Source: Haloterrigena salina JCM 13891
GTDB taxonomy: Archaea; Halobacteriota; Halobacteria; Halobacteriales; Natrialbaceae
DNA: 64,000 nucleotides
Assembly: GCF_000337495.1 (NCBI RefSeq)
Contig: NZ_AOIS01000067.1
Location: 81,688-145,687 of the forward strand
Direction: 5' to 3'
Shown: piece after piece, positions 17,507-25,472 of the stretch
How the letters are laid out: each line of letters starts with the position of its first letter
Numbering within the stretch: the first letter of the stretch is position 1
The notes under the pieces: generated by a model
What the model saw: only the letters and a program-made list of their open reading frames with translations
Told to the model about the DNA's origin: nothing
Databases searched by the model: none
Position numbers and translations under genes: made by a program

Positions 17507-18736
17507 CTACCACGCCGCCTCGAGGATCCCCTCGATCTCCGCGACCGACGGCTCGAGTCCCGGCGGCGCGTTTGCCATGAACGCGTCGTCGAGGATGACC
17601 TCCGCGACGGCGGCGAACTCCTCGGGCTGGGGGCCGTCGACCTCGCGCAACTGCGCGGGGAGGTCGAGCCCGTCCCGAATCTCCGCGACCGCCTCGACGA
17701 CCGCCGCACCGCGGTCCGCGGCGTCGCCGACGCCGAGCGCGTTCGCGAGCATCCCCGATCGCGCGTCCACGTCCTCCCGTTCGAAGAGATACTCGAAGAC
17801 GTGCGGGACGACGATCCCGTGGGCGGCCCCCTGCTGAACGTCGTAGCCGGCCGTCAGCCCGTGGCCGAAGGCGTGGACGATCGAGAGCGTCGTCTCGTCG
17901 GGTCTGGAGATGCCGTACTGGACGAGGACGATCCCCTCGAGGAGCGTCTCGAACGTCGCGACGTCGCGGTCGCCGTCGCCGAACGCCCGAAGGCCGTCCT
18001 CGAGTTTCTCGAGGCCGTGTCTGGCCGTCGCGTCGGTCACGGGCGTCGCGTTGGCCGCGTAGAGCGTCTCGATGCCCTTGTCGAAGCCGTTCATCGCCGA
18101 CCCGGCGAGGACCGAATCCGGCGTGGTCGCGACCAGTTCGGGGTCGTAGACCGCCGCCGCGGGCATCAGATCGGGGTGGGAGACGCTGCCGCTGACCGGT
18201 TCGTCGATGGGCCCCTCGTCGGGATCGGCGGCGATGCCGGCGACGGTCGAGAGGTCGGCGCCCGCGAGCGTCGTCGGCACCGCGACGACCGGCACCAGCC
18301 CCTCGACGGGGACCGGAAGCGTCCCCGTCTCGGCGAGTTCCCGGCCGGCGGCCGCCGGGCCGTAGCCGTTGGCCGCGAGGACGCTGATAACCGTCGCGAC
18401 GTCGAGGCTGCTGCCGCCGCCGACGCTTACGATCGCGTCAGCGTCCTCGGCCTCGAGGCGGTCGCGCCCCGCCAGCGCCGTCGAGAGCCGTTTCGCCGCC
18501 GACGTCTCGTCGAACACGCCGGCCAGCCGGTCTCCCAGCCCCGATTTCACCGGCTCGATCACCGTCGACGTCGCCCCTACCGTCGAGCCGCAGACGACCA
18601 GCGCGCGCTCGAGATCCAGGGCCTCGAGTTCGGCCTCGAGGTCGTCGACGCTGCCGGCGCCGAAGCGGATCGTCGCCGGGTCGTAGTCGAAACGGAAGGA
18701 CGGATCGCGGTCGCTTTCGCTCGAGCGAGAACTCAT
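17507..18736 (-). CDS. iron-containing alcohol dehydrogenase family protein
   Basis: A 409-residue group III (iron-type) alcohol dehydrogenase. It has the NAD(P)-binding VSVGGGSSLDVA near residue 110 and a metal-ligand cluster including HAFGHGLTAGYDVQQGAAHG, where His residues coordinate the metal. The N-terminal FDYDPATIRFGAG is typical of the family. Substrate cannot be inferred. No neighbouring pathway genes help. Confidence 0.9.
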   Translation of the reverse strand: MSSRSSESDRDPSFRFDYDPATIRFGAGSVDDLEAELEALDLERALVVCGSTVGATSTVIEPVKSGLGDRLAGVFDETSAAKRLSTALAGRDRLEAEDADAIVSVGGGSSLDVATVISVLAANGYGPAAAGRELAETGTLPVPVEGLVPVVAVPTTLAGADLSTVAGIAADPDEGPIDEPVSGSVSHPDLMPAAAVYDPELVATTPDSVLAGSAMNGFDKGIETLYAANATPVTDATARHGLEKLEDGLRAFGDGDRDVATFETLLEGIVLVQYGISRPDETTLSIVHAFGHGLTAGYDVQQGAAHGIVVPHVFEYLFEREDVDARSGMLANALGVGDAADRGAAVVEAVAEIRDGLDLPAQLREVDGPQPEEFAAVAEVILDDAFMANAPPGLEPSVAEIEGILEAAW

Positions 18737-18868
18737 GGGCGGCCGTACGGGTCGCGGGCTGTTAAAAGCGAGAGCAGCGGAGATCCAGTAGTAAGGAGTC
18801 GTATCGGAATCCGGTTCGCCGGTTCGTTCGCGTCCGGCGGTCCGCTCGTCGTCCCCGGGCTCGCGGCG

Positions 18869-19507
18869 TCAGTGGCCAACGCCGAGGTACGTGTGAACCG
18901 CCTCGTCGTTTTCCAGTTCGTCGGCGAACGCGACGGCGAAGTCCTCCATCGAGATGTAGCTCTCGCCGTCCCCGTCGGCGACGAGTTGGCGGTCCGCGGT
19001 GCGGTACTCGCCCGTCCGCTCGCCGGGCTCGATCACCGCCGCCGGTCCGAGGTAGGTCCACCGCAGATCGTCCGCCTCGCCGATGACCCCGTACGCGTCG
19101 ATGGCCGCCTGCGCGAGGGTCTCGAGTTCGTCCGGGAACTCCTCGGTCTCGATGAGCATCGTGTCCGGGCCGACGCGGAGACCGCCCGCGCCGCCGGTCC
19201 AGACCAGGCGGTCGGTGTCCGTCCGCTGGAGTCCCTCGACGACCGCCGCGGCCATCTCGACGAGGACGTCGACGTCCGCGTCGTCCGATGGGCCGAGCGC
19301 CGACGCGACGGCGTCGCGATCCGCCGCCAGGGACGCGATTTCGTCCGCGTCGGTCGCGTCGGCGGCGGCCGCCTCGAAGTCGGGGTTGTCGATCCCGTCG
19401 ATCTCGCCGCTGCGGGAGGTTCCCGTCACCTCGTGGCCGCGCTCGAGGAGTTCGCTCGCGATTCGTCGTCCGATCCGTCCGCTCGCACCGAGTAGGAGTA
19501 CGTTCAT
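18869..19507 (-). CDS. atypical SDR-type NAD(P)-dependent oxidoreductase
   Basis: A 212-residue Rossmann-fold protein of the NAD(P)H-binding/atypical SDR class (similar in outline to YwnB and flavin reductase-like proteins). The dinucleotide site is LLLGASGRIGRRIASELLERGHEV at the N-terminus, matching GxxGxxG. The start MNVLLLG was preferred to an upstream ATG because the fold begins immediately there. It is divergent from the HxlR regulator at 19652, an arrangement often seen for HxlR proteins and redox-responsive reductases. Regulation of this gene by that regulator is therefore likely but inferred. Confidence 0.88.
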   Translation of the reverse strand: MNVLLLGASGRIGRRIASELLERGHEVTGTSRSGEIDGIDNPDFEAAAADATDADEIASLAADRDAVASALGPSDDADVDVLVEMAAAVVEGLQRTDTDRLVWTGGAGGLRVGPDTMLIETEEFPDELETLAQAAIDAYGVIGEADDLRWTYLGPAAVIEPGERTGEYRTADRQLVADGDGESYISMEDFAVAFADELENDEAVHTYLGVGH

Positions 19508-19651
19508 GATCGTGGTGGCGGTGATTGGTCGCTGGTAGTCGGCACGCGATACGCAGATGCGCAACCGGACAGCCGGTCACATCACCATACCTGCTATTGG
19601 GACGTAACTGTGATATAGTTCAGCGAACGTCGGTATGAGCAGGTCACATCG

Positions 19652-20011
19652 ATGTCACCGCACTCGGATCTCGAAGCGAAATACGCCAGCTGTCCGGTGA
19701 TCAAGACCCTCGAGGAGGTCGGCTCGCGGTGGCGGCTGACCGTCATTCACGTCCTCCGAGAGGGCGAACTCCGCTTTAACGAACTCAAGCGCGCGACGGA
19801 CGCGAACTCGCAGACGCTGTCCCGCGTGCTGGACGACCTCAAGGAGACGGGCTACGTCGAGCGGCGAGTCGAGGAGGAGAGCCCGATCGCCGTCTACTAC
19901 TCGCTGACGCCGAAGGGTGCGGACCTCCTCTCGGCGTTCGACGAGATCCTCGAGTGGGGCGAGAAGTGGATCGACGACGACCGCGCCGACGGCGAGGAGC
20001 GCGACCCGTAG
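19652..20011 (+). CDS. HxlR-family transcription regulator
   Basis: A 119-residue winged-helix regulator of the HxlR class. Features are the conserved Cys14 in YASCPVIKTLEEVGSRWRLTVIHVL, a recognition helix in NELKRATDANSQTLSRVLDDL, and the wing ERRVEEESPIAVYYSLTPKG. The single N-terminal Cys is used in HxlR proteins that sense reactive electrophiles or oxidation. It is divergently placed to the SDR oxidoreductase with 144 bases between, where a shared operator probably lies. The role in thiol or quinone stress is inferred from the family. Confidence 0.9.
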   Translation: MSPHSDLEAKYASCPVIKTLEEVGSRWRLTVIHVLREGELRFNELKRATDANSQTLSRVLDDLKETGYVERRVEEESPIAVYYSLTPKGADLLSAFDEILEWGEKWIDDDRADGEERDP

Positions 20012-20149
20012 CGAGACGAAGCGCTCGGTACGCGCCTCGAGCGCCGTATCGTGTGCGACGGTGTTGTCTCCGCAATTCTATATCTGCGTCGTCATGCGCC
20101 GCGACTCGACCGCTACACCCGTGGCTCTGCGACGAGACGGCGCCGGCGA

Positions 20150-20230
20150 GAAAAATCGATCTCGGTTGTCGATCGCGACTCGAGAGTCGGACTCGCTTCG
20201 AATTCGAGTCTGAGTCTGAGTCCGGGCCGC
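20150..20230 (-). terminator. probable terminator after rps3ae operon
   Basis: On the minus strand, just after the rps3ae stop, the sequence holds a GACTCG-rich inverted repeat and then a T-run (GATTTTTCTCG, plus strand 20150-20160). T-runs terminate archaeal transcription, so this likely ends the ribosomal operon. Confidence 0.35.
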
Positions 20231-20869
20231 TTATTCGGCCGCGACGTCGTCTTCGTCGACGTCGACCGCGGTCGCTTCCTCTTCGGCGACCTCTTCGGGG
20301 TGGGCCTCGAGGGTGGCCTTCTGGATCTCGACGCGGCGCAGCGGGTAGATCGTCTTGGCTTCGCCGTAGATCCCCGAGGAGAGTCGACCCTCGACGACGC
20401 TGTCGATGAGCTCCTCGAAGGAGCGCTCGGCGGCGGCCTCCTCGATCATCTCGACCATCTGGTTGCGGATGGCCTTCTCCTGGCTCGCGTCGGCCTTCTT
20501 GGTCGTGAAGGCGACGGGCTGGATCTGGACGCGGTAGTCGTCCGTCGTGAGGACGGTGACGTAGGCCTCGACCTTCGAGGCGCCCCGTCGGACCAGCGAA
20601 CGCAGGTAGTCCCGGGTCAGGGAGTGCTCGACGAACTCCGTGTACGCCGAGTCGCTGCCGACGTCGGTGATCTTGAAGGTCAGCTTGGTGTTGTTCTCGC
20701 TGGCGTTGTTGTTGAGTTCGCCGAGCGTCGTTTCGATGGTTCGGTCGTAGACCTTTTCCGGTTCGTCAGCGGGGGTTTCGCCGAGTTCCTGGCGGTCGAA
20801 CTGCTCGGGTGCCAGGACGGTGTACCACCGCTTCTCCTGTTTCGCGCGTGAAACTGATCGTTCACTCAT
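20231..20869 (-). CDS. rps3ae: 30S ribosomal protein S3Ae (eS1)
   Basis: A 212-residue archaeal/eukaryotic small-subunit protein. The N-terminus KQEKRWYTVLAPEQFD and the motif ENNTKLTFKITDVG are characteristic; SLVRRGASKVEAYVTV lies in the middle. The C-terminus is a highly acidic tail (EEVAEEEATAVDVDEDD), typical for halophiles. It overlaps the pcc1 start by four bases (ATGA type), so it is the last gene of an operon rps15, recJ-like, pcc1, rps3ae. Confidence 0.96.
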   Translation of the reverse strand: MSERSVSRAKQEKRWYTVLAPEQFDRQELGETPADEPEKVYDRTIETTLGELNNNASENNTKLTFKITDVGSDSAYTEFVEHSLTRDYLRSLVRRGASKVEAYVTVLTTDDYRVQIQPVAFTTKKADASQEKAIRNQMVEMIEEAAAERSFEELIDSVVEGRLSSGIYGEAKTIYPLRRVEIQKATLEAHPEEVAEEEATAVDVDEDDVAAE

Positions 20870-21192
20870 GATGTATCTGTAGTGTCGCTGTCCGCATCGG
20901 ACGCGGGCCCCGCGTCCGCTGGTTGCTCGCGCTGTTCCCGTCGGTCCCGTCCGGAGCGGGCCACGTCGATCGCCACCTCGAGATTGACCACGTAGTCGTC
21001 GATGTTCGAGTGGAGGCCGCCGGTCGTCTCGCGTTCGATGTGCGTGACGACGGTGCCCCCGGTCTCGGTCTCGCTCTCGTTGCCGTCGCGCTCGACGACC
21101 GTCTCCATCTCGTCGGTGTTGTCCGGGCGAAGCGTCCGCGCGACGAGTTCGGGGTCGTCGTGGCGCGTTCGGATGGTCGCGCGCCGACTCAT
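20866..21192 (-). CDS. pcc1: KEOPS complex subunit Pcc1
   Basis: A 108-residue dimerising subunit of KEOPS, the complex that installs the t6A base at tRNA position 37 together with Kae1, Bud32 and Cgi121. The Pcc1 core is recognisable by ARTLRPDNTDEMETVVERDG and the later THIERETTGGLHSNIDDYVVNLEVA. The C-terminal 25 residues are a disordered acidic tail. It overlaps both neighbours by four bases, consistent with tight translational coupling within the ribosomal operon. Confidence 0.93.
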   Translation of the reverse strand: MSRRATIRTRHDDPELVARTLRPDNTDEMETVVERDGNESETETGGTVVTHIERETTGGLHSNIDDYVVNLEVAIDVARSGRDRREQREQPADAGPASDADSDTTDTS

Positions 21193-22382
21193 CGTCGGTC
21201 CCTCACGATCTGGATGAGCGTCGACTCGTCCACGGCGGGATCGTACCGCAGGTAGCCGCGGCGGCGGCCGCCGTCGTAGGCGACCCCCTCGATTCCGACT
21301 TCTTCGAGTTCGCGCGCGACCGCCTCGACGGTCGCCCCCAGCGGCTCGCCGCCGCGGGTGGCGATCGCCGCCTCGCCGTCGCCGACGGCGAGGACGGTCG
21401 CTTCTGGCGACCGGTAGGCCGCGGCGATCCCGGCGACCGCTTCGACGGGGCCGTCGTCGATACCGACGACGAACAGCCCGTCGTAGCGTCCCGTCGAGCC
21501 GGCCTCGAGGGCCGCGTGGGCGCGTCGGCCGTGCTCGCGCCAGGCGTCCAGTGCCGGCTCGCGGGCGTCGTGGCCCATCGCGAGCGCGGCGCCGGTGCCC
21601 GGCTTGGTGCGGGCGGTCGCCTCCAGGACGTCCGCGTAGCCGCCGACGGTCGCAAACGGAGCGTCGGGCGTCGCGTACGGCCGGAGCACGCGTTGGACCG
21701 TCTCGGCCGCGGCCGGTACGGCCTCGTCGTCACCGACGATATCGAGGGCGACGGCGGAGCCGATCGTCCGGCGTGCGTCCGCGTCGAACTCCTCCGGCGC
21801 GGTGAGGTCGACGCCGAGTTCCTCGAGTGCGGTCCGCGTCGCGCTCAGGTCGCCCGACCACGGCGCGCGAAGGCGCGTCGAGTGGGCGAGGCCGTCGACC
21901 GGATCGGTCGTCGGCACCGCGACGCCCGGTCGGCGATCGACCAGACCCTGCGATCGGGCGGTCTCGAGGACCCACTCGCTCTCGCCGGCGCCGGGTTCGA
22001 CGCCGGCGGCCACGAGCCCCGCGAGTGCGAGGACGTGATCCGGCGACGCCTCGAGGCCGCGAACGGCCTCGAGCGCCGCGAGCGTGGCGGGTCGGTCGTC
22101 AGCATCGAGCCGCGTCGCGTCCGCGTCGACGGCGCCGATCGCGACGGTGACGTCGTCGGCCGCCGCCTGTCGGTCGCGAACGCGCTCGGTTCGGTCGGCG
22201 ACCGTGGGGCCGACGCTCACCTGGAACGGCGTCCCGCGGTCGGCCAGGGCCCGCGCGAGCAGGCCGCTGGCCGCCAGCGCGTCGCCGTCGGCGCGCGCGA
22301 CGAGATGGACGAAGCCGGCGCTCCCGATCGCCTCCGCGGCGGGGGCAGACGCCGGCTCGGCGGACCGACTATCGGTGGCCAT
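21189..22382 (-). CDS. DHH/RecJ-like protein, probably degenerate phosphoesterase
   Basis: A 397-residue protein annotated in haloarchaea as RecJ-like. The N-terminal fold is present (GFVHLVARADGDALAASGLLARAL), but where active DHH enzymes have HxDxDG the sequence reads ARADGDALAA, so the first metal ligands are altered. The C-terminal part resembles a DHHA1 domain (GLFVVGIDDGPVEAVAGIAAAYR and GIEGVAYDGGRRRGYLRY). The operon position between rps15 and pcc1 is conserved in haloarchaea and suggests a role near translation or RNA rather than DNA repair. Whether it is catalytic cannot be settled from the sequence. Confidence 0.82.
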   Translation of the reverse strand: MATDSRSAEPASAPAAEAIGSAGFVHLVARADGDALAASGLLARALADRGTPFQVSVGPTVADRTERVRDRQAAADDVTVAIGAVDADATRLDADDRPATLAALEAVRGLEASPDHVLALAGLVAAGVEPGAGESEWVLETARSQGLVDRRPGVAVPTTDPVDGLAHSTRLRAPWSGDLSATRTALEELGVDLTAPEEFDADARRTIGSAVALDIVGDDEAVPAAAETVQRVLRPYATPDAPFATVGGYADVLEATARTKPGTGAALAMGHDAREPALDAWREHGRRAHAALEAGSTGRYDGLFVVGIDDGPVEAVAGIAAAYRSPEATVLAVGDGEAAIATRGGEPLGATVEAVARELEEVGIEGVAYDGGRRRGYLRYDPAVDESTLIQIVRDRR

Positions 22383-22396
22383 CTAGATCCGGTGGG

Positions 22397-22867
22397 TTAC
22401 TCCTCGTCGAGGAGCTCTTTCGCGACGTCGTAGGAGTACGTGAAGTCCGGTTCGACTTCGTCGCCGCGGTAGTAGTCGACGAGGCGTCGGACCTTCGACT
22501 CCGTGTTCTGCAGGGCGCGCTTGTTCTGGTAGTCCTGCGGGTTCTGCTGGATGTGCTCGCGCAGGCGCACGGCGCGTTCCATCAGGTTATAGAGGTCCTC
22601 GGGGAACTCGGATCGCGCGTCGTTCTCCTCGAGGATCTCGGTGATCTTCTTCCCGGTCGCCAGCTTGACGTCCGGGACGGGCGTGCCCGTGACGCCCTCG
22701 TCGCGCAGCTTCATCCCGATCTGACTGGGATCGTAGCCCTGCTCTGCCAGTTCGACGACGCGGGATTCGATATCGTCCGCGTCGACGTCGCTCCACTCCG
22801 GCGGGTCGTCTGCCGTCGGCTTGTCCGATCCGGACGAGCCGCGACGGCGGGTGTGCATTCGTGCCAT
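22397..22867 (-). CDS. rps15: 30S ribosomal protein S15 (uS15)
   Basis: A 156-residue archaeal S15, longer than the bacterial protein because of the archaeal N-terminal extension (MARMHTRRRGSSGSDKP and a conserved EWSDVDADDIESRVVELAEQGYDPSQIG). The S15 core has LREHIQQNPQDYQNKRALQNTESKVRRLVDYYR. The start MARMHTRRRG is the family start; an in-frame GTG seven codons upstream was not used. It is the first gene of the rps15, recJ-like, pcc1, rps3ae operon. Confidence 0.95.
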   Translation of the reverse strand: MARMHTRRRGSSGSDKPTADDPPEWSDVDADDIESRVVELAEQGYDPSQIGMKLRDEGVTGTPVPDVKLATGKKITEILEENDARSEFPEDLYNLMERAVRLREHIQQNPQDYQNKRALQNTESKVRRLVDYYRGDEVEPDFTYSYDVAKELLDEE

Positions 22868-23060
22868 TGGTGAGGATAGGAACCGCACTGACCGCTGAAG
22901 TCGTGTGACAGTCGCCGCTGCGACCGTCCGTGCACTTCCGCAATCCCAAGCCGTCCGAAACAGTGGACGGCGCAGTCAGATTTGCGGCCGTGCGCTTCCC
23001 ACCAGTGTCTTCGCTCGGACGGACTAAAGGGTTTCTAGACTGGGTTGCTCGAGTCGCCTC
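22868..23060 (-). promoter_or_regulatory. long 5' leader and promoter of the rps15 operon
   Basis: The gap upstream of rps15 has no protein-like frame. On the minus strand an AAACCCTTTAGTC box (plus 23023-23035) looks like a haloarchaeal TATA element. If used, it would leave a leader of roughly 130 bases containing short inverted repeats (for example CCGTCC..GGACGG). A leader of this length is unusual for haloarchaea and may be autoregulatory, as S15 leaders are in bacteria; that part is inference. Confidence 0.4.
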
Positions 23061-23094
23061 TATAGAATACGCAGGTGTTGATTGACGTATCGCA

Positions 23095-23369
23095 AACACC
23101 ACGAAAGCCCCTGGCGCTATCGAGTCGGGCGACTCGCTGCGCGCCTCACTTCGCTCGGTGCTTGTGTCGTCGGCCTTCCTCGATAGCGCCAGCCCCTTTC
23201 ATTCCCACCCGTGCCGGCTGGCCGGTCAAGCCACCGTGGGTGGGAATGAAAGGGACTGCCTCGGTCGATCCGGTGAAACGACGCAAGCACTGGACTGAGC
23301 GAGCCTGCGAGCGAAGGAAGCGCGCAGCGAGTTGCAACCGGTCGACGAGGCAGGGGCTTTCGTGGTGTT
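23095..23369. repeat. 275-bp nested palindromic element
   Basis: The outer inverted repeat is 19 perfect bases (23095-23113 and 23351-23369, AACACCACGAAAGCCCCTG). Inside are a 12-bp pair GGCGCTATCGAG (23113-23124 / 23179-23190) and a 17-bp pair CCCTTTCATTCCCACCC (23194-23210 / 23238-23254). The left and right flanks are also imperfect inverted copies of each other (ACTCGCTGCGCGC and CTTCGCTCG on both). No ORF is present. It resembles a non-autonomous palindromic mobile repeat placed between the rps15 leader and the acyl-CoA ligase 3' end. Confidence 0.75.
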
Positions 23370-23444
23370 CTCGAGCGAGCCAGTACTGAAAGAGAGGGAT
23401 CCGATCGCGGTCGATTATCCGATCACAGCAGAGCGACCGATCGA

Positions 23445-25043
23445 TTATTGCTGTCCCACGCGCGTCTCTTCTTCGTCCCAGTACTCCTCGCGGAGTTCGT
23501 ACTTCTGGACCTTGCCGGTCGCGGTCTCGGGGAGGTCCTCGACGAAGTCGACGCTTGAGGGCTTCTTGTAGCCCGCGAGGTGTTCGCCGACGAACTCGAG
23601 GATCTCGTCCTCGGTCGGCTCGGCGTCGCTGCGCGGGACGACCAGCGCCTTCGGCGTCTCGCCCCACTCCTCGCTGGGGACGGGGATGACCGCGGCCTTC
23701 CCGACGTCGGGGTGGTCGTAGAGGACGTCCTCGACTTCGATGCTCGAGATGTTCTCGCCGCCGGAGATGATGATGTCCTTCTTGCGGTCCTGGATCGCGA
23801 CCATCCCGTCCTCGTCGATGGTCGCGAGGTCCCCGGTGTGGAAGTAGCCCTCGAGGCGCTCGGAGAAGGCCTGCTCGGTCGCGTCGGGCTTCTCGAGGTA
23901 GCGGTCCATCACCTGGTTGCCCCGGACGACGATCTCGCCGATGGTCTCGCCGTCGCGGGGGACCTCTTCGCCGTCCTCGTCGACGACCCGGACGTCGGTA
24001 CAGAGGGTCTGGCTACCCTGTTTGACCTTGAGTTCGCGGCCGCGCTCGGCGAGTCGGCGCGGCGAGTTGCTCGTCGTGATGATCGGCGCGGTCTCGGTCA
24101 GCCCGTAGATGTGGATGATCCGCCAGCCGAACTCGTCCTCGACGGTCTCGATGGTGGCCGTCGCGGGGGCCGAGCCCGCGGTCGCAATTCGAACGTCGCG
24201 GTCGCCGGTGGTCTCGAGGTCGGGATGTTCCTCGTGGTATTGGATGAGGTTGTTCAGCACCGTCGGCGCGCCGCACATGAACGAGACGTCGTGCTCGCGC
24301 ACGCGCTCGAAGACGCCTTCGGCGTCGAAGGTGCGCTGGCAGACGTGGGTCCCGCCGGTGCCCGTGATCGCGTACGTGTGGCCCCAGCCGTTGCAGTGGA
24401 ACATCGGCAGCGTCCAGAGATAGGTGTCGTCGTCCCGGATCTCCATGTGCTGGTTGAGCACCAGCGCGTGCCAGTGCTCGGTACGGTGGGTGCGGACGAC
24501 GCCCTTCGGATTGCCCGTCGTCCCCGAGGTGTAGTTGATGCTGGCGTCGTCGTCCTCGCTGATCTCGGGACGGTCGGGTTCCTCGGTGGGCTGGCCCTCG
24601 AGGAGGTCCTCGTAGTCCTCCCAGTGGCCCTTGATCTCGTCGGCTCGATAGCCCACGAACGTCTCCGCCGGCACCCCATCGCGGATCGCCTCGATCTTCT
24701 CGGCGTAGTCGTCGTCCGCGACGATCGTATTCGCCGCGCAGTCCTCGAGGATGTACTGATACTCGCCCGCGGCCAGCCGATAGTTCAGCGGGACGAACAC
24801 GGCGCCGAGCTTGTTCGTCGCGTACAGCGTCTCGATGAAGTAGTGCGTGTTCGGCGCGAGCAAGGCCACGCGATCCCCCTGTTCGACGCCGCGCTCCTCG
24901 AGGGCGTGTGCGAGCTGATTCACGCGGTCGTTGACCTCCTCGTAGGTGTACTCGGTCCCGTCGTGGGCGACGACGCCGGTGACGTCGCCGTAGCTGTCGA
25001 CCGCCCGCTCGAGGAAGTCCGTGGTGAGCATCTCCTGTTTCAT
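23445..25043 (-). CDS. acyl-CoA synthetase (AMP-binding family)
   Basis: A 532-residue adenylate-forming enzyme that activates a carboxylic acid to its CoA thioester. Motifs present are the P-loop-like NYTSGTTGNPKGVVRTH, YGLTETAP, GYFHTGDLATID and the C-terminal catalytic Lys region LPETATGKVQKYELR. The family resemblance is to long- or medium-chain fatty-acyl-CoA ligases of haloarchaea. The start at MKQEMLTTDF was chosen over an upstream codon because the extension lacks family character. It lies alone, convergent with the palindromic repeat, and its start faces the tRNA-Ala gene. Confidence 0.92.
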   Translation of the reverse strand: MKQEMLTTDFLERAVDSYGDVTGVVAHDGTEYTYEEVNDRVNQLAHALEERGVEQGDRVALLAPNTHYFIETLYATNKLGAVFVPLNYRLAAGEYQYILEDCAANTIVADDDYAEKIEAIRDGVPAETFVGYRADEIKGHWEDYEDLLEGQPTEEPDRPEISEDDDASINYTSGTTGNPKGVVRTHRTEHWHALVLNQHMEIRDDDTYLWTLPMFHCNGWGHTYAITGTGGTHVCQRTFDAEGVFERVREHDVSFMCGAPTVLNNLIQYHEEHPDLETTGDRDVRIATAGSAPATATIETVEDEFGWRIIHIYGLTETAPIITTSNSPRRLAERGRELKVKQGSQTLCTDVRVVDEDGEEVPRDGETIGEIVVRGNQVMDRYLEKPDATEQAFSERLEGYFHTGDLATIDEDGMVAIQDRKKDIIISGGENISSIEVEDVLYDHPDVGKAAVIPVPSEEWGETPKALVVPRSDAEPTEDEILEFVGEHLAGYKKPSSVDFVEDLPETATGKVQKYELREEYWDEEETRVGQQ

Positions 25044-25194
25044 TCTATGGTACCCGTTACCACCGACCACGCTATGGGCCAAATGTTTACCCCCGCCTCC
25101 CAGCGAGTGCCGGGGTGGTGTGCTAATGCGTGGGGTGGCTCGAGAAATTCGAGGGGTTTATCTATTCCCGCAGAAAACGAAGAGATGCGTACGA

Positions 25195-25266
25195 GGGCTC
25201 GTAGATCAGAGGTAGATCACTCCCTTGGCATGGGAGAGGCCCCGGGTTCAAATCCCGGCGAGTCCA
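25195..25266 (+). tRNA. tRNA-Ala (anticodon GGC)
   Basis: A 72-base cloverleaf without encoded CCA. The acceptor stem GGGCTCG pairs with CGAGTCC (one G-T pair). The anticodon arm is CTCCC-TTGGCAT-GGGAG, giving anticodon GGC; the T-arm is GCCCC/GGTTCAAAT-type with GGTTCAAATCC. The discriminator is A. The 3' end (TCCCGGCGAGTCCA) is repeated 85 bases downstream, making this gene the probable integration target of the accessory region to the right. Confidence 0.95.
25253..25266. other. att-like site: tRNA-Ala 3' end
   Basis: TCCCGGCGAGTCCA is the last 14 bases of tRNA-Ala. Archaeal tyrosine integrases commonly use tRNA 3' ends as attachment sites. An exact copy lies at 25338-25351 and a 12-13 base partial copy at 42753-42765. 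Confidence 0.45.
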
Positions 25267-25337
25267 TTTCCTTCCGCTCACTTCGTTCTCTCCAGTCAAT
25301 GGACTCTCCGTAGTCACACTCGCTTCGCTCGCGTGAC

Positions 25338-25351
25338 TCCCGGCGAGTCCA
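25338..25351. other. att-like site: second copy of tRNA-Ala 3' end
   Basis: Exact 14-base copy TCCCGGCGAGTCCA, 85 bases after the tRNA copy, with no tRNA body attached. It is located just before the integrase pseudogene and probably records an integration event. Confidence 0.5.
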
Positions 25352-25472
25352 CTCGAAATTTGGCTCTTCAGATCTTTTGAGTGCTCTTTTCAGCACTTTA
25401 GAGCCATTCTTACAGCTACCGAGAGTCGACTATATGCAGTTTCGCGCGGAATTATCATGATCTTGGTATTGG

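Noticed and set aside
16967..19495. 842-codon plus-strand frame spanning several genes
   Set aside because: It runs antisense through the alcohol dehydrogenase and SDR genes and is Arg-rich, typical of a high-GC shadow frame.
20170..20222. GAGTCTGAGTCTGAGTCC as a regulatory tandem repeat
   Set aside because: Only three six-base units at the end of the rps3ae operon; more simply part of a terminator hairpin.
25338..25351. Second tRNA gene after tRNA-Ala
   Set aside because: Only the last 14 bases are repeated; no D-arm or anticodon arm is present.
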